64,000 nt of DNA from Bathymodiolus japonicus methanotrophic gill symbiont (GTDB taxonomy: Bacteria > Pseudomonadota > Gammaproteobacteria > Methylococcales > Methylomonadaceae), in contig NZ_BLYC01000008.1 of assembly GCF_019721995.1 (NCBI RefSeq), forward strand, positions 42,501-106,500. The letters are read 5' to 3'. A program made the translations under genes and the position numbers. Below are positions 20,809-29,422 of this stretch, in pieces. The number at the start of each line of letters is the position of its first letter. The stretch's first letter is position 1. Below the pieces are notes generated by a model, which worked only from the letters and a program-made list of their open reading frames with translations, did no database searches and was not told where the DNA came from.

Positions 20809-22062
20809 ATGTCTGAACTACACCACTCTATTCTTATTGTTGGCGGAGGGGCTGCTGGAGTCTCTGTCGCAAATAATATGCATCGTAAAAACCCGAGCAT
20901 AGATATTGCCCTGATCGAACCTTCTGAAAAACACTATTATCAACCCGGCTTTACTATCATTGGCGGAGGGGCTTATACATTAAAAAGAGCCACTAAAAAT
21001 GAAGCGGATCTGATCCACTCTAGTGTTAACTGGATTAAGGATTACGCGGAGAGCTTTCAACCCAGTGATAATAAAGTCACCTTAAAGTCTGGCGATGTGA
21101 TCAGCTATGACTTTTTAGTCGTCTGCCCTGGCCTGCAACTGGATTTTAATAAAATAGAGGGTTTAGTTGGAACATTAGGCAAGAATGGTGTGTGCAGTAA
21201 TTATTCTGCAGATACAGTTGAATATACCTGGGAAGTCTTGCAAAAACTGGAATCAGGCAATGCCCTGTTTACCCAGCCACCGATGCCCATTAAATGTGCC
21301 GGTGCGCCACAAAAAATCATGTACCTGGCCGCTGACCGTTTCCGTAAAAAAGGTATCGCGGATAAAGTAAATGTGGAGTTCCTTAATGCAGGACCTGGTA
21401 TGTTCGGTGTTCCTTTCTTTGCTAAAGCACTGAGCCTGGTTATTAAAGATTATGGTATTACTACGCACTTTAATCATAATTTAGTAGCGATAGATGGCGA
21501 AGCTAAAACCGCAACTTTTGCCGCGACTGATGCCGATGGTAATACATCTACAGTCACTAAAGAATTTGACATGATTCATGTCACACCTCCGCAAAGTGCG
21601 CCAGATTTTATTAAGGCTAGTCCTCTCGCTAATGATGGTGGCTGGGTAGATGTACACCCAGGTACTTTACAGCATACTGTGTTCAGCAATGTTTTTGGGC
21701 TCGGCGATGTAACGTCTACACCGAATGCTAAAACCGCTGCAGCAGTCAGAAAACAGGTGTCTGTCGTAGTCGATAATATTCTTAAATTAATAGCGAGCCA
21801 GGAAGTTATAGAAGGCTATGATGGATATGGTTCTTGCCCGCTAACGACATCTTTAAACACGGTGATGTTAGCCGAATTTTCCTATGGTGGAAAAGTTACG
21901 CCGTCATTCCCGCTCCTGGATCCAAGAACTAATAGTCGCCTATGGTGGTTTGGTAAAACTTCCGGTTTTCCATGGTTATACTGGCATATTATGATTAAAG
22001 GTCTACGTATTGATATTCCTCATAAAGAATCCTACGCAGAGAAATTTACCAAAGAAGACTGA
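20809..22062 (+). CDS. sqr: Sulfide:quinone oxidoreductase, type II (SQRDL-like)
   Basis: This flavoprotein of the inner membrane oxidises sulfide and passes electrons to quinone. Over 417 residues, an FAD-binding start ILIVGGGAAGVSVAN lies at about 8-22. The two redox cysteines expected in the type II (mitochondrial-like) group are at Cys163 (PIKCAGAPQK) and Cys343 (GYGSCPLTT). The third FAD-contact motif VFGLGDVTSTPNAKTA is at about 295-310. The C-terminal LWWFGKTSGFPWLYWHIMIKG could be the amphipathic membrane anchor. GAGGAA lies just before the ATG. Its partner is the persulfide dioxygenase upstream on the same strand, with a 98-base gap that may carry a second promoter. Confidence 0.92.
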   Translation: MSELHHSILIVGGGAAGVSVANNMHRKNPSIDIALIEPSEKHYYQPGFTIIGGGAYTLKRATKNEADLIHSSVNWIKDYAESFQPSDNKVTLKSGDVISYDFLVVCPGLQLDFNKIEGLVGTLGKNGVCSNYSADTVEYTWEVLQKLESGNALFTQPPMPIKCAGAPQKIMYLAADRFRKKGIADKVNVEFLNAGPGMFGVPFFAKALSLVIKDYGITTHFNHNLVAIDGEAKTATFAATDADGNTSTVTKEFDMIHVTPPQSAPDFIKASPLANDGGWVDVHPGTLQHTVFSNVFGLGDVTSTPNAKTAAAVRKQVSVVVDNILKLIASQEVIEGYDGYGSCPLTTSLNTVMLAEFSYGGKVTPSFPLLDPRTNSRLWWFGKTSGFPWLYWHIMIKGLRIDIPHKESYAEKFTKED

Positions 22063-22239
22063 TAGGCAACTCTCAATAAACAAACTAATTAACCCTCGTT
22101 CCCACGTTTTGTATCACTGCGATTAAGTTAATAATTAAATCAATAAATTACACACTGTAGGCTGATGATATGGACTCCTCTCCCACCAACAGTGTCATAA
22201 TGCACCTAAGAGTAATAACGGAGCAAAGAGGAGCCCGAC

Positions 22240-23416
22240 ATGAATAATAGCGTAATTGGATTGGATATAGCAAAAAATATTTTTCACATGTATACATTTG
22301 ATGAAAAAAAATCACAACCTGTTAAGAAAAAGCTAAAACGAGCTGAGCTTTTAATATTTTTTGCAAATTATCCAGTGAGCTTAATTGGAATAGAAGCCTG
22401 TGGCGGAGCTCATCACTGGGCAAGAGAGTTAACTAAACAAGGGCATGAAGTCATTTTTCTTAATGCCCGTTATGTAAAGGGTTTTGTGGTGGGGAACAAA
22501 AATGACTTTAATGATGCCGCTGCTATATTTGATGCGGTTACCCGTCCAAATAAGCGCACAGTGTCGATAAAAACGATTGAACAGCAAGACATTCAACTTG
22601 TTCATAGAATACGTGAAGGCCCTGTTGGCAAACGTACTGCGCTGGTTAATCAAGTGCGAGGGCTACTCAGTGAAAGAGGCATTGTTATTCCTAAAGGTAT
22701 AACTCGATGTTCAAGTTTTCAGCTATAACTGGGCTAAGAAAAGTAAATTTTTCCGGCTTTGTTTTATAAGTGATTGATTTACAATGATGTTGATGCTTTC
22801 TTTGTCAGTAAAATTATCAATAAAATCAATTAGTTAAAAAACTTGAACATCGAGTATAAAGAAAGTAAGAGTAGAATTACCGTTGATTTTAGAAGATAGC
22901 GACAATGATTTGACTGATTTAAGTCGAGAAATGTTTGCTGAGCAATATGAAAAACTAGTTGCACTAGATGAAGAGATTAAACAACAGGACAGACGTATTA
23001 GCCGGCTATGTAATAGCAATCAGTTAAGCCAGCGTTTTCTTGATGTGCCAGGTATTGGGGCAATAACAGCCACCATCATTGCCTCAGACATAGGGGCAGG
23101 TAAAAGCTATCAGAGTAGCCGAGATTATGCAGCCAGCTTAGGGATTGTTCCGAGACAACATAGCAGTGGTGATAATCAGGTTTATTTAGGAATTAGTAAG
23201 CGAGGTAACCGCTATATTCGTACGATGTTAATTCATGGAGCACGATCGGTGTTAAAGCACTGTAGTGGTAAAAAAGATAAATTAAGCCTATGGCTACAAG
23301 CACTCATTGAGCGGCGTGGATTTAATAAAGCCGCCGTTGCGCTGGCCAATAAAAATGCCCGAATACTGTGGGCGATGGCGAGTCAGGATAAAGAATATGA
23401 TGCAGCTCTGACATAG
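22240..23416 (+). pseudogene. IS1111/IS110-type DEDD transposase, split by M3
   Basis: The N-terminal part (22240-22702) has the DEDD RuvC-like start VIGLDIAKNIFHMY, then IGIEACGGAHHWAREL and KNDFNDAAAI. The C-terminal part (22855-23416) has the transposase_20 core VPGIGAITATIIASDIG and RGNRYIRTMLIHGARS. An M3 element separates them and adds a stop. Taking out M3 plus one copy of its 5-bp duplication restores a single frame of about 340 residues, as seen in copy 3 on the other strand. These enzymes are RNA-guided recombinases; this copy cannot make full-length protein. Confidence 0.93.
22703..22854. mobile_element. Miniature element M3, copy 1
   Basis: The element is 152 bp with ends CTCGATGTTCAAGTTTT, the same as those of IS-beta. 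It is flanked by the 5-bp duplication TATAA (22698-22702 and 22855-22859). It is most simply an IS-beta-mobilised derivative without a transposase gene. Confidence 0.95.
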
Positions 23417-23787
23417 TTAGAGTGCATAAGCAGGGTTGCCCACCCTTTGCCCACCGACTGCGAGCTAGGAGGGCTCTTCGTCTGTGGACAAAGCGTGGAT
23501 AACCCTGAGATAACCGAGTAACCAAGATTGTGGAGGCAAGTTAACCAATATTGATGACAACAACAGGTCAGACCGATACTTTTACAGAACCCGTGCAACC
23601 CAGAGAGTCCATTGCGAGACCGTTAGGCTGGTAGGGTCAAAAAGTATGCGAATAGATTCATCAGGAGTCCTGAGGCAAAAAGCCTCTGTTAGAGACCGAA
23701 TATATGGCTGCAATCTTGTTCACTGTTATTAGCATCAATTATGTAAAACTTGGCTTGCAATAAACGAGGAGTCCATATATGGGTTAG
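23417..23787 (+). ncRNA. Putative seekRNA/bridge-RNA region of IS-delta
   Basis: The 371 bases between the transposase stop and the right end have no reading frame. They are nearly identical in the second copy (48043-48413, reverse), which argues for a selected non-coding function. IS1111 elements are known to encode their guide RNA in this position. Several internal hairpins are visible, for example GGCAAAAAGCC near 23673 and TCATCAGGAGTCCTGA near 23659. The exact transcript ends cannot be read from the sequence. Confidence 0.55.
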
Positions 23788-23809
23788 CTTATCTAAGCAT
23801 AGCGGAGAT

Positions 23810-23856
23810 AACGTAACCCAGCATTTTGTGAATTACCTAACATGCTGGGTTACGTT
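23810..23856. repeat. REP-like palindrome at the IS-delta right flank
   Basis: The 15-bp perfect arms AACGTAACCCAGCAT and ATGCTGGGTTACGTT are separated by 17 bases. A related AACCCAGCAT sequence also flanks the right end of the IS-delta copy at 48043. This suggests the palindromic repeat is the insertion target. Confidence 0.75.
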
Positions 23857-24032
23857 ATTATTGCTACGTAAAATAATCTAACTCACCCTATGCTGTAAGA
23901 TTTTGTTATTTAAATAAATGTTCCTTAACTTAATGCAGTGAAGCTTTGTGTGGAAATGTTTATTGTAGAGCGAACTTAACCCCGCGCTACCCTGTCCACC
24001 ACTCCCTGATTACATCCACGCGTAAAAACTTC

Positions 24033-25766
24033 ATGGCTATGCAGCGAACCAGCAACTGGATTAACACCTACTTCCCAATCTCTACCTGGTTAAAAAATTA
24101 CACCCGCGAAGACCTGAGTGGCGATGTTTTTGCCGGTATTATTACTGCCATTCTATTAGTTCCCCAGGGTATTGCTTATGCAATGCTGGCAGGGTTGCCT
24201 GCGCAAGTCGGTTTATATGCCAGCATATTACCGCCGCTGATGTATGCACTTTTGGGCACCAGCAGAACCTTGTCGGTAGGTCCTGTTTCCATCGCTGCAA
24301 TTATGATCGCCAGTGTTTTAGCCGCCCCCGAAATCACCGCCTTAGGTGGCACAGTGGAAAATGCCATTATTCTGGCAGCGGAAGGGGGGGTAATTTTATT
24401 GTTGATGGCGATGCTACGCATGGGAGGGCTGGTTAATTTTATCAGTCATCCGGTGCTAACAGGATTTACCAGTGGAGCTGCAATATTGATCGTATTAAGC
24501 CAGGCCCCGCATTTATTTGGCTTAACAAAAAACCAGTGCGGCCTTGATCTACTCTGCTACAGTAACTATTTTCAGCAACTCAATCTCTATACTTTGGCGC
24601 TTAGCCTGTTTAGTATTACTCTGTTACTTGCATTCGGCTCTCCTCTGTCTACACTGCTCAAGCGCTTTAATGTTAAGCCAAGCTTGATTACCGGACTTAG
24701 TAAAAGCGCCCCGCTATTAGCCGTCATCATTACCACTTTAGTGGTAACTGTATATCAATTATCAGACCTGCAACATGTTGCTATCGTCGGTGAGATTCAG
24801 CCCGGTTTGCCAGATATTAGCTTTGCATTTTTCACTAATATGACTCAATGGCAGGCTTTATTACCCGGCGCGACTTTTATAGCTATTATTGCCTATGTAG
24901 AAAGCGTTGCTATTGCCAAAGTTACCGCGAACCTAAGAAACCAGAAAATCAATCCTAACCAGGAGCTCATTGCTCTGGGGGTATCTAATTTAGCGACTGC
25001 ATTTTCAGGTGGCATGTCAGTTGCGGGGGGATTTAGCCGTACCATGGTTAACTTCTCCGCCGGTGCGCGCACGCAAATGGCAATGCTCATAGCCGTTGTA
25101 TTGCTTAGCATAGCAGTGATGTTTTTTACCGAGCAGTTTACTTATCTGCCTAAAGCAGCATTAGCCGCCATTATTCTTATCGCAATTTTTCCGTTGATAA
25201 GATTACGCGAAATAATTAGCACCTGGAAATATGATTCTGGCGACGGGATTGCCCAACTAATAACATTACTTGGCGTGTTAGTCCTAGGCATCGAGGAAGG
25301 CATCGCCCTCGGCGTTATTATTACCATATTAAGTTATTTGCGCCGCACTAGTCGTCCGCATATTGCAGTCGTTGGGCGTATAAAGGCAACCGAGCATTTT
25401 AGAAATATCAAGCGTCACCAGGTCGAAACCTGGAAAAATCTATTATTAATCAGGATCGATGAGAATATCAGCTTCGCCAATGTCAGTTATATTGTTGATT
25501 TTATTGAAGATGAAACTAATAACAATGCTGACTTAAAGCATGTCGTGCTAATTTTCTCTTCAGTTAGTTACATTGATAGCACAGCTTTTGAAGCGCTAGA
25601 AAATCTGATTAGCGCATTAAAAACCAAAAAGATCTTATTACATTTAGCTGAAGTGAAAGGTCCTGTGCTGGATAAACTAAAACAAACCAGTTTTCTTGAC
25701 CAGTTAAGTCCCGGTAAGGTCTTTTTCCAGACTATTGAAGCGGTAGAAAAGCTTAATAAGCAATAG
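24033..25766 (+). CDS. SulP family anion transporter
   Basis: This SLC26/SulP permease of about 577 residues has 10-14 hydrophobic spans from about residue 30 to 415. The family-typical segment FAGIITAILLVPQGIAYAML lies near the start. A cytoplasmic STAS domain sits at the C-terminus (about 430-570), with the conserved stretch VLIFSSVSYIDSTAFEAL. Substrates in the family include sulfate, bicarbonate and other anions; here sulfate export or import would fit the nearby sulfide-oxidation genes, but that is inference. The open frame extends to 23946, but MAMQRTSNW at 24033 is the natural start. No operon partner is adjacent; a Mos-A element begins 42 bases downstream. Confidence 0.93.
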   Translation: MAMQRTSNWINTYFPISTWLKNYTREDLSGDVFAGIITAILLVPQGIAYAMLAGLPAQVGLYASILPPLMYALLGTSRTLSVGPVSIAAIMIASVLAAPEITALGGTVENAIILAAEGGVILLLMAMLRMGGLVNFISHPVLTGFTSGAAILIVLSQAPHLFGLTKNQCGLDLLCYSNYFQQLNLYTLALSLFSITLLLAFGSPLSTLLKRFNVKPSLITGLSKSAPLLAVIITTLVVTVYQLSDLQHVAIVGEIQPGLPDISFAFFTNMTQWQALLPGATFIAIIAYVESVAIAKVTANLRNQKINPNQELIALGVSNLATAFSGGMSVAGGFSRTMVNFSAGARTQMAMLIAVVLLSIAVMFFTEQFTYLPKAALAAIILIAIFPLIRLREIISTWKYDSGDGIAQLITLLGVLVLGIEEGIALGVIITILSYLRRTSRPHIAVVGRIKATEHFRNIKRHQVETWKNLLLIRIDENISFANVSYIVDFIEDETNNNADLKHVVLIFSSVSYIDSTAFEALENLISALKTKKILLHLAEVKGPVLDKLKQTSFLDQLSPGKVFFQTIEAVEKLNKQ

Positions 25767-25807
25767 CTATTTTTTCGAACTATACCCGTCAATACAGCGC
25801 TAGCCGA

Positions 25808-26087
25808 CGCTGAAAATCATGGAAACGGAGCTTAGCGAAGTGGTGATTTTTAGTCCCTGATAGGCGACAGGGCAATTCGCTGATTCGACGTGTGCTAGCA
25901 GCACGCGAGAGGAGCAAGAATTGCATTCCGAATAGCCGTCCAGCCAGTGAGGTAGTAATGACGAAGCGGCTTTTGTGCGTAGTCGTTGCGGACGCAGGGC
26001 GTTCAGGGCATCTCCCATCTGCTGCGTAGGTGAGCGAATTATGGCGACAGGAGTCCCGGAATTTCGTGAGGTAGCATGGCGCGCCTG
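25808..26087 (-). mobile_element. Mos-A element (E2 + E1)
   Basis: A standard 280-bp copy beginning CGCTGAAAATC and ending GGCGCGCCTG, placed just past the end of sulP. Both flanks are unique sequence. Confidence 0.92.
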
Positions 26088-26293
26088 ATGGGCAGGCAGT
26101 GCTGATTTCAGTGCTTACTATGCTGATGATGTCGGATTTTTTTAGACACTGGCTGACTCTTACGGGAAGAAGCTCCATCCAGCCTAATGTTTATGAGCCT
26201 AATCAGGGCTCTGCTTTTGTCTGCAATCCTAAACCGGGTTTTTTGATGCTTATTCCTGGATGTTCTTTAATCGCTTGGGGTTAAGTTTAATAA
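26088..26293. other. Unassigned sequence between Mos-A and M1
   Basis: These 206 bases have no gene I can recognise. A 61-codon frame at 26099 lacks a ribosome site and resembles no family. Another frame reads DFSAYYADDVGFF before a stop and could be a decayed fragment of an unknown gene. Confidence 0.3.
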
Positions 26294-26758
26294 CTGAAGT
26301 TTCCCAATTATTGAGTAGCTGAAATACACAATGCTGGTGTATCGAGGTTTATTTTAGGTGGTTTTGCCATGTTCATAGCAAACCCCTACTTAATTCCCCT
26401 TAGGCAATCGCTGTCAGCCCCGGACGGGCTGATAGTCTCCAGAAGGCGCAGGGAAATTTGCCAATCCGAAGTGCGCGATAGCGCGCGAGGGAGGCTAAAA
26501 TTTTATCCCGAATAGCCGTAGAGCCATTTGTGGTAGCCATGACTGAGCTGCTTTGTGCTCAGTCTGTGGCGGACGCAGGGCGGCTGGAGCATCTCCTATT
26601 CGCTGCGTAGGTGAACGAATTACGGCGACAGGAGTCCCGGAATTTCGTGAGGTAGCATGGCGCGCCTGAGCATTTGAAACGAATGAAAAGACTATTTTTT
26701 TTCATATAGTTGTAGCATAGTTTCAATTTTACCATAAATAATTATTGGGAAACTTCAG
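26294..26758. mobile_element. Miniature element M1, copy 3, interrupted by Mos-B
   Basis: The two M1 halves (26294-26408 and 26669-26758) reconstruct a normal 205-bp M1 when the 260-bp Mos-B between them is removed. The outer flanks do not match each other, so the target duplication has been lost, perhaps by recombination between M1 copies. Confidence 0.93.
26409..26668 (-). mobile_element. Mos-B element (E3 + E1) inside M1
   Basis: A standard 260-bp copy. The host M1 reads GGCAAT | AGCATTTG across it exactly as in the four other M1 copies, so there is zero target duplication and no loss. Confidence 0.95.
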
Positions 26759-27053
26759 TGCACATTAAGAACCTCTTTTAGAAATATTTATAGTAATGGT
26801 AACAATTCTCATTTAGAAGTAAAGTGTTAATTGTGATTTTTGTAGAAATACAGTACGCGCTTCGTTGGGCGCTTACGCCTGAATTGCAAAAAAAAATATG
26901 TAGTGCCAACACCTAGGCATGATTTACGTATCCACTTGTTTTTAAATAACTTGTTGTCATTAAAATCGAAAGATGGGTTAGATGCTAACTATTAGCAAAT
27001 GGCAAGGGCTAATCCTCGAGGAATTACAGGCGGTTCAATCCTTCTGCTATGTT
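26759..27053. other. Gene-free stretch with an isolated IS66-type end
   Basis: There is no gene. At about 26853-26876 the sequence GCGCTTCGTTGGGCGCTTAC is the reverse of the IS66-type terminus found at 18792, so this is probably a stranded end of a lost IS66 element. The rest is AT-rich and not recognised. Confidence 0.45.
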
Positions 27054-27783
27054 CATCAGTGTTCCCCTATCAATTGAGGCCGTGAAACTAACCTCGCCAC
27101 AAGAGAGCTCATAAAGCACTGTAAAGACATTCCTGTTATTATTGCATTTTGAACTGCCCGAATGGTATACGAGCTGATACGAGATATTCTTGCCTGGAAA
27201 AATAATGGATTCACAAAACGATCTCGTTTTTGAGCCTGTTGCTGCCTTATCTCCAGAGCCTCGCTATCGCTGAAAATCAGGGAAACGGAGCCTAAGCGAA
27301 GTGATGATTTTTAGTCCGCGATAGCCGTAGGGCCGTTATTTTGTCGGAGTCTGAGCGTTAGCGAAGGTGGAGACAAAATAAAAGGCCATCCGACACGGCG
27401 TCAAGTCATTTGGAGCCTATGTTCCGACCCCTTGTTGGGTCGGGACGAGGTGACGAGGACGAATCGGGGCCGCCGGAGGCATAAGTGGTCGCGTTAAGTT
27501 TTTGCTGCTTGCTTGGGCTGGGATGCCCAAAACAAGCTTTCGCAAAAATAGCGACTCCCCAAAAATTTGATGCCCTTGTTTTCGTACACACTGTATGCTT
27601 CAACTCCTGTATTGATCTCATGCTGGGAGTCAAAAGGGATAGACTCAACCAGAGTCGCAATTGAATTTTCTTTTAGCATTGAAATCATGTAATTAGCATG
27701 TCGTTTCTGCCGATCCCACCAGACAAAGTCGGTGACGGCTTTATCGTAGACATAGAGATGTTTCTGAGAGCTGTTATTTCCCT
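27054..27783 (-). mobile_element. IS-alpha copy 3, fragments
   Basis: The right end of IS-alpha (27054-27267) is followed by a Mos-C and then an internal IS-alpha piece (27563-27783) in the same orientation. About 290 bp of IS-alpha between the two pieces are missing at the Mos-C. The remainder toward the left end is replaced by a broken Mos-A. The transposase is destroyed. Confidence 0.9.
27268..27562 (+). mobile_element. Mos-C element (E2 + E4)
   Basis: A 295-bp copy with the same length as that at 17607. Unlike that one it sits at a deletion junction: host IS-alpha sequence is missing between its flanks. Confidence 0.9.
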
Positions 27784-28161
27784 CGCTGAGAATCATGGAA
27801 ACGGAGCTTAGCCCATCTTCGTCACTATTGATGATGTAGTTGTTATAAATCAATTGGTTGAAATTTTAAAAAGTAGCCAGTTGGCACTACAGATTTTGTG
27901 TTTTTGTATAAAACGTTGGATTTTTTAGAGTATTTTTGTCGCATGTAAATTACACTCAAATAATGATGATTTTTTTGACAAAAGTTAATGAATTTATCGA
28001 CAAAAATAATATAAATGGCACTACAAAACTTTCAAAAAAAACACCATTGATTTTAAAGAGAATTTTTCGACAAAAAATCGCTTAAACCGATGAATCAATG
28101 GCTTAGAAAGATGAAAGTGACGAAGATGGGTTAGCGAAGTGGTGATTTTTAGTCCCTGATA
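27784..28161 (-). mobile_element. Mos-A fragment split by M2 and cut by IS-beta
   Basis: The E2 end is present as 27784-27811 and 28135-28161 and is split by M2. The element then stops after CCCTGATA, where an IS-beta terminus begins. Removing M2 restores the normal E2 sequence GAGCTTAGCGAAG. IS-beta therefore entered this Mos-A, and the far half is lost. Confidence 0.9.
27812..28130. mobile_element. Miniature element M2, copy 1
   Basis: The element is 319 bp with ends CCCATCTTCGTCACT. A 4-bp duplication TTAG flanks it (27808-27811 and 28131-28134). It is very AT-rich internally and has no ORF. Confidence 0.95.
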
Positions 28162-28546
28162 CTCGATGTTCAAGTTTTTCCATCCCATTGCCATCAAACT
28201 CTTACCTTCACCCAGCAGAACAATACTTTAATGATGGTGTTGGCCCTAAGCGCCCTAAATCTCTGCCAATCATATGTTTTCCTGATGGCATCAGTTGAAA
28301 CACATCCTTTATTAATTCACCTAACTCTTTCAGCTTATCACCAGGATCTGGAAACTCTAGCAATGACGTGATGAACTCAAGCAGTACATCCATTTGAGAC
28401 TTGCGCTGTAAGCTTCCTACGGTATACGCAGGTAGTTTGCTTTCAATGCGGGCTATTTGCTCTGGGTGAAGGAGAAGGCAATGGTCAAACAAAAGACTCA
28501 GAATCAGGCCACGGCTTGATCCCTCTTCATCTAATTGTTTGGCCTC

Positions 28547-28828
28547 CGCTGAAAATCATGGAAACGGAGCTTAGCGAAGTGGTGATTTTTAGTCCCTGAT
28601 AGGCGACAGGGCAATTCGCTGATTCGACGTGTGCTAGCAGCACGCGAGAGGAGCAAGAATTGCATTCCGAATAGCCGTCCAGCCAGTGAGGTAGTAATGA
28701 CGAAGCGGCTTTTGTGCGTAGTCGTTGCGGACGCAGGGCGTTCAGGGCATCTCTCATCCGCTGCGTAGGTGAACGAATTATGGCGACAGGAGTCCCGGAA
28801 TTTCGTGTGAGGTAGCATGGCGCGCCTG
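28547..28828 (-). mobile_element. Mos-A element in IS-beta
   Basis: A 282-bp copy. The host IS-beta reads GGCCTC | ACGCCCCC across it as in the intact copy: zero target duplication. The copy at 58829 sits at the very same IS-beta position. Confidence 0.94.
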
Positions 28829-28842
28829 ACGCCCCCATCCTT

Positions 28843-29132
28843 CGCTGAAAATCAGGGAAACGTAGCCTAAGCGAAGTGATGATTTTTAGTCCGCGATAGC
28901 CGTAGGGCCGTTGTTTTGTCGGAGTCTGAGCGTTAGCGAAGGTGGAGACAAAATAAAAGGCCATCCGACACGGCGTCAAGTCATTTGGAGCCTATGTTCC
29001 GACCCCTTGTCGGGACGAGGTGACGAGGACGAATCGGGGCCGCCGGAGGCATAAGTGGTCGCGTTAAGTTTTTGCTGCTTGCTTGGGCTGGGATGCCCAA
29101 AACAAGCTTTCGCAAAAATAGCGACTCCCCGA
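28843..29132 (+). mobile_element. Mos-C element in IS-beta
   Basis: A 290-bp copy, 5 bp shorter than the other two because of one internal deletion. It lies only 14 bases from the neighbouring Mos-A. The host is continuous across it (CATCCTT | CATAAAGC), so there is no duplication. Confidence 0.93.
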
Positions 29133-29422
29133 CATAAAGCTTCCAGTCCTCAAAGAAAACCTCAATCAGCCATCTCAACGTATAGGCTTGAATAATATCT
29201 TGTGTGCGCCAAGTCAGGTCTGTCGCCACTAAATAGCGATAGTCGTTTTCACCGTCATATTTTAAGGCAATGACAAAGCGTTTTTTACTGTGTGAACTCA
29301 CCTTTAATCGTGCACTGCTGACAGTCACTTTAATCTCTTTGCCGCCACGTACGCGTATTATCTGATCAATGCCTTTGTTAATCGAATTAAAGTAGCTCTC
29401 GACTGACCTTATTCTACCTCTA

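Larger units (their letters stand above)
22157..23787 (+). mobile_element. IS-delta copy 1 (IS1111/IS110-type), interrupted
   Basis: The ends are not terminal repeats. The inverted pair ATGGACTCCTC (22170 region) and GAGGAGTCCAT (23767 region) is subterminal, the hallmark of the IS1111 subgroup. The transposase gene is split by M3. A 371-bp non-coding 3' region follows the gene. The flanks GTAGGCTG on the left and GGGTTAG on the right look like the two halves of a REP-like palindrome. No conventional duplication is seen, as expected for this family. Confidence 0.9.
28162..29422 (-). pseudogene. IS-beta copy 1, right half, interrupted three times
   Basis: This is reversed IS-beta starting at its right terminus (28162). 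The transposase C-terminal part follows, interrupted by Mos-A (28547-28828) and Mos-C (28843-29132), and it then runs into IS-gamma at 29421. The N-terminal part of the transposase is missing beyond the IS-gamma. All junctions with Mos-A and Mos-C match the intact copy at 60005 without duplication. Fragments of the YREK region (LRWLIEVFFEDWK) are recognisable. Confidence 0.92.

Noticed and set aside
26099-26284. A 61-codon frame between Mos-A and M1
   Set aside because: It has no ribosome site and no recognisable family, and it ends at the flank of an M1 copy. More likely chance or a decayed fragment.
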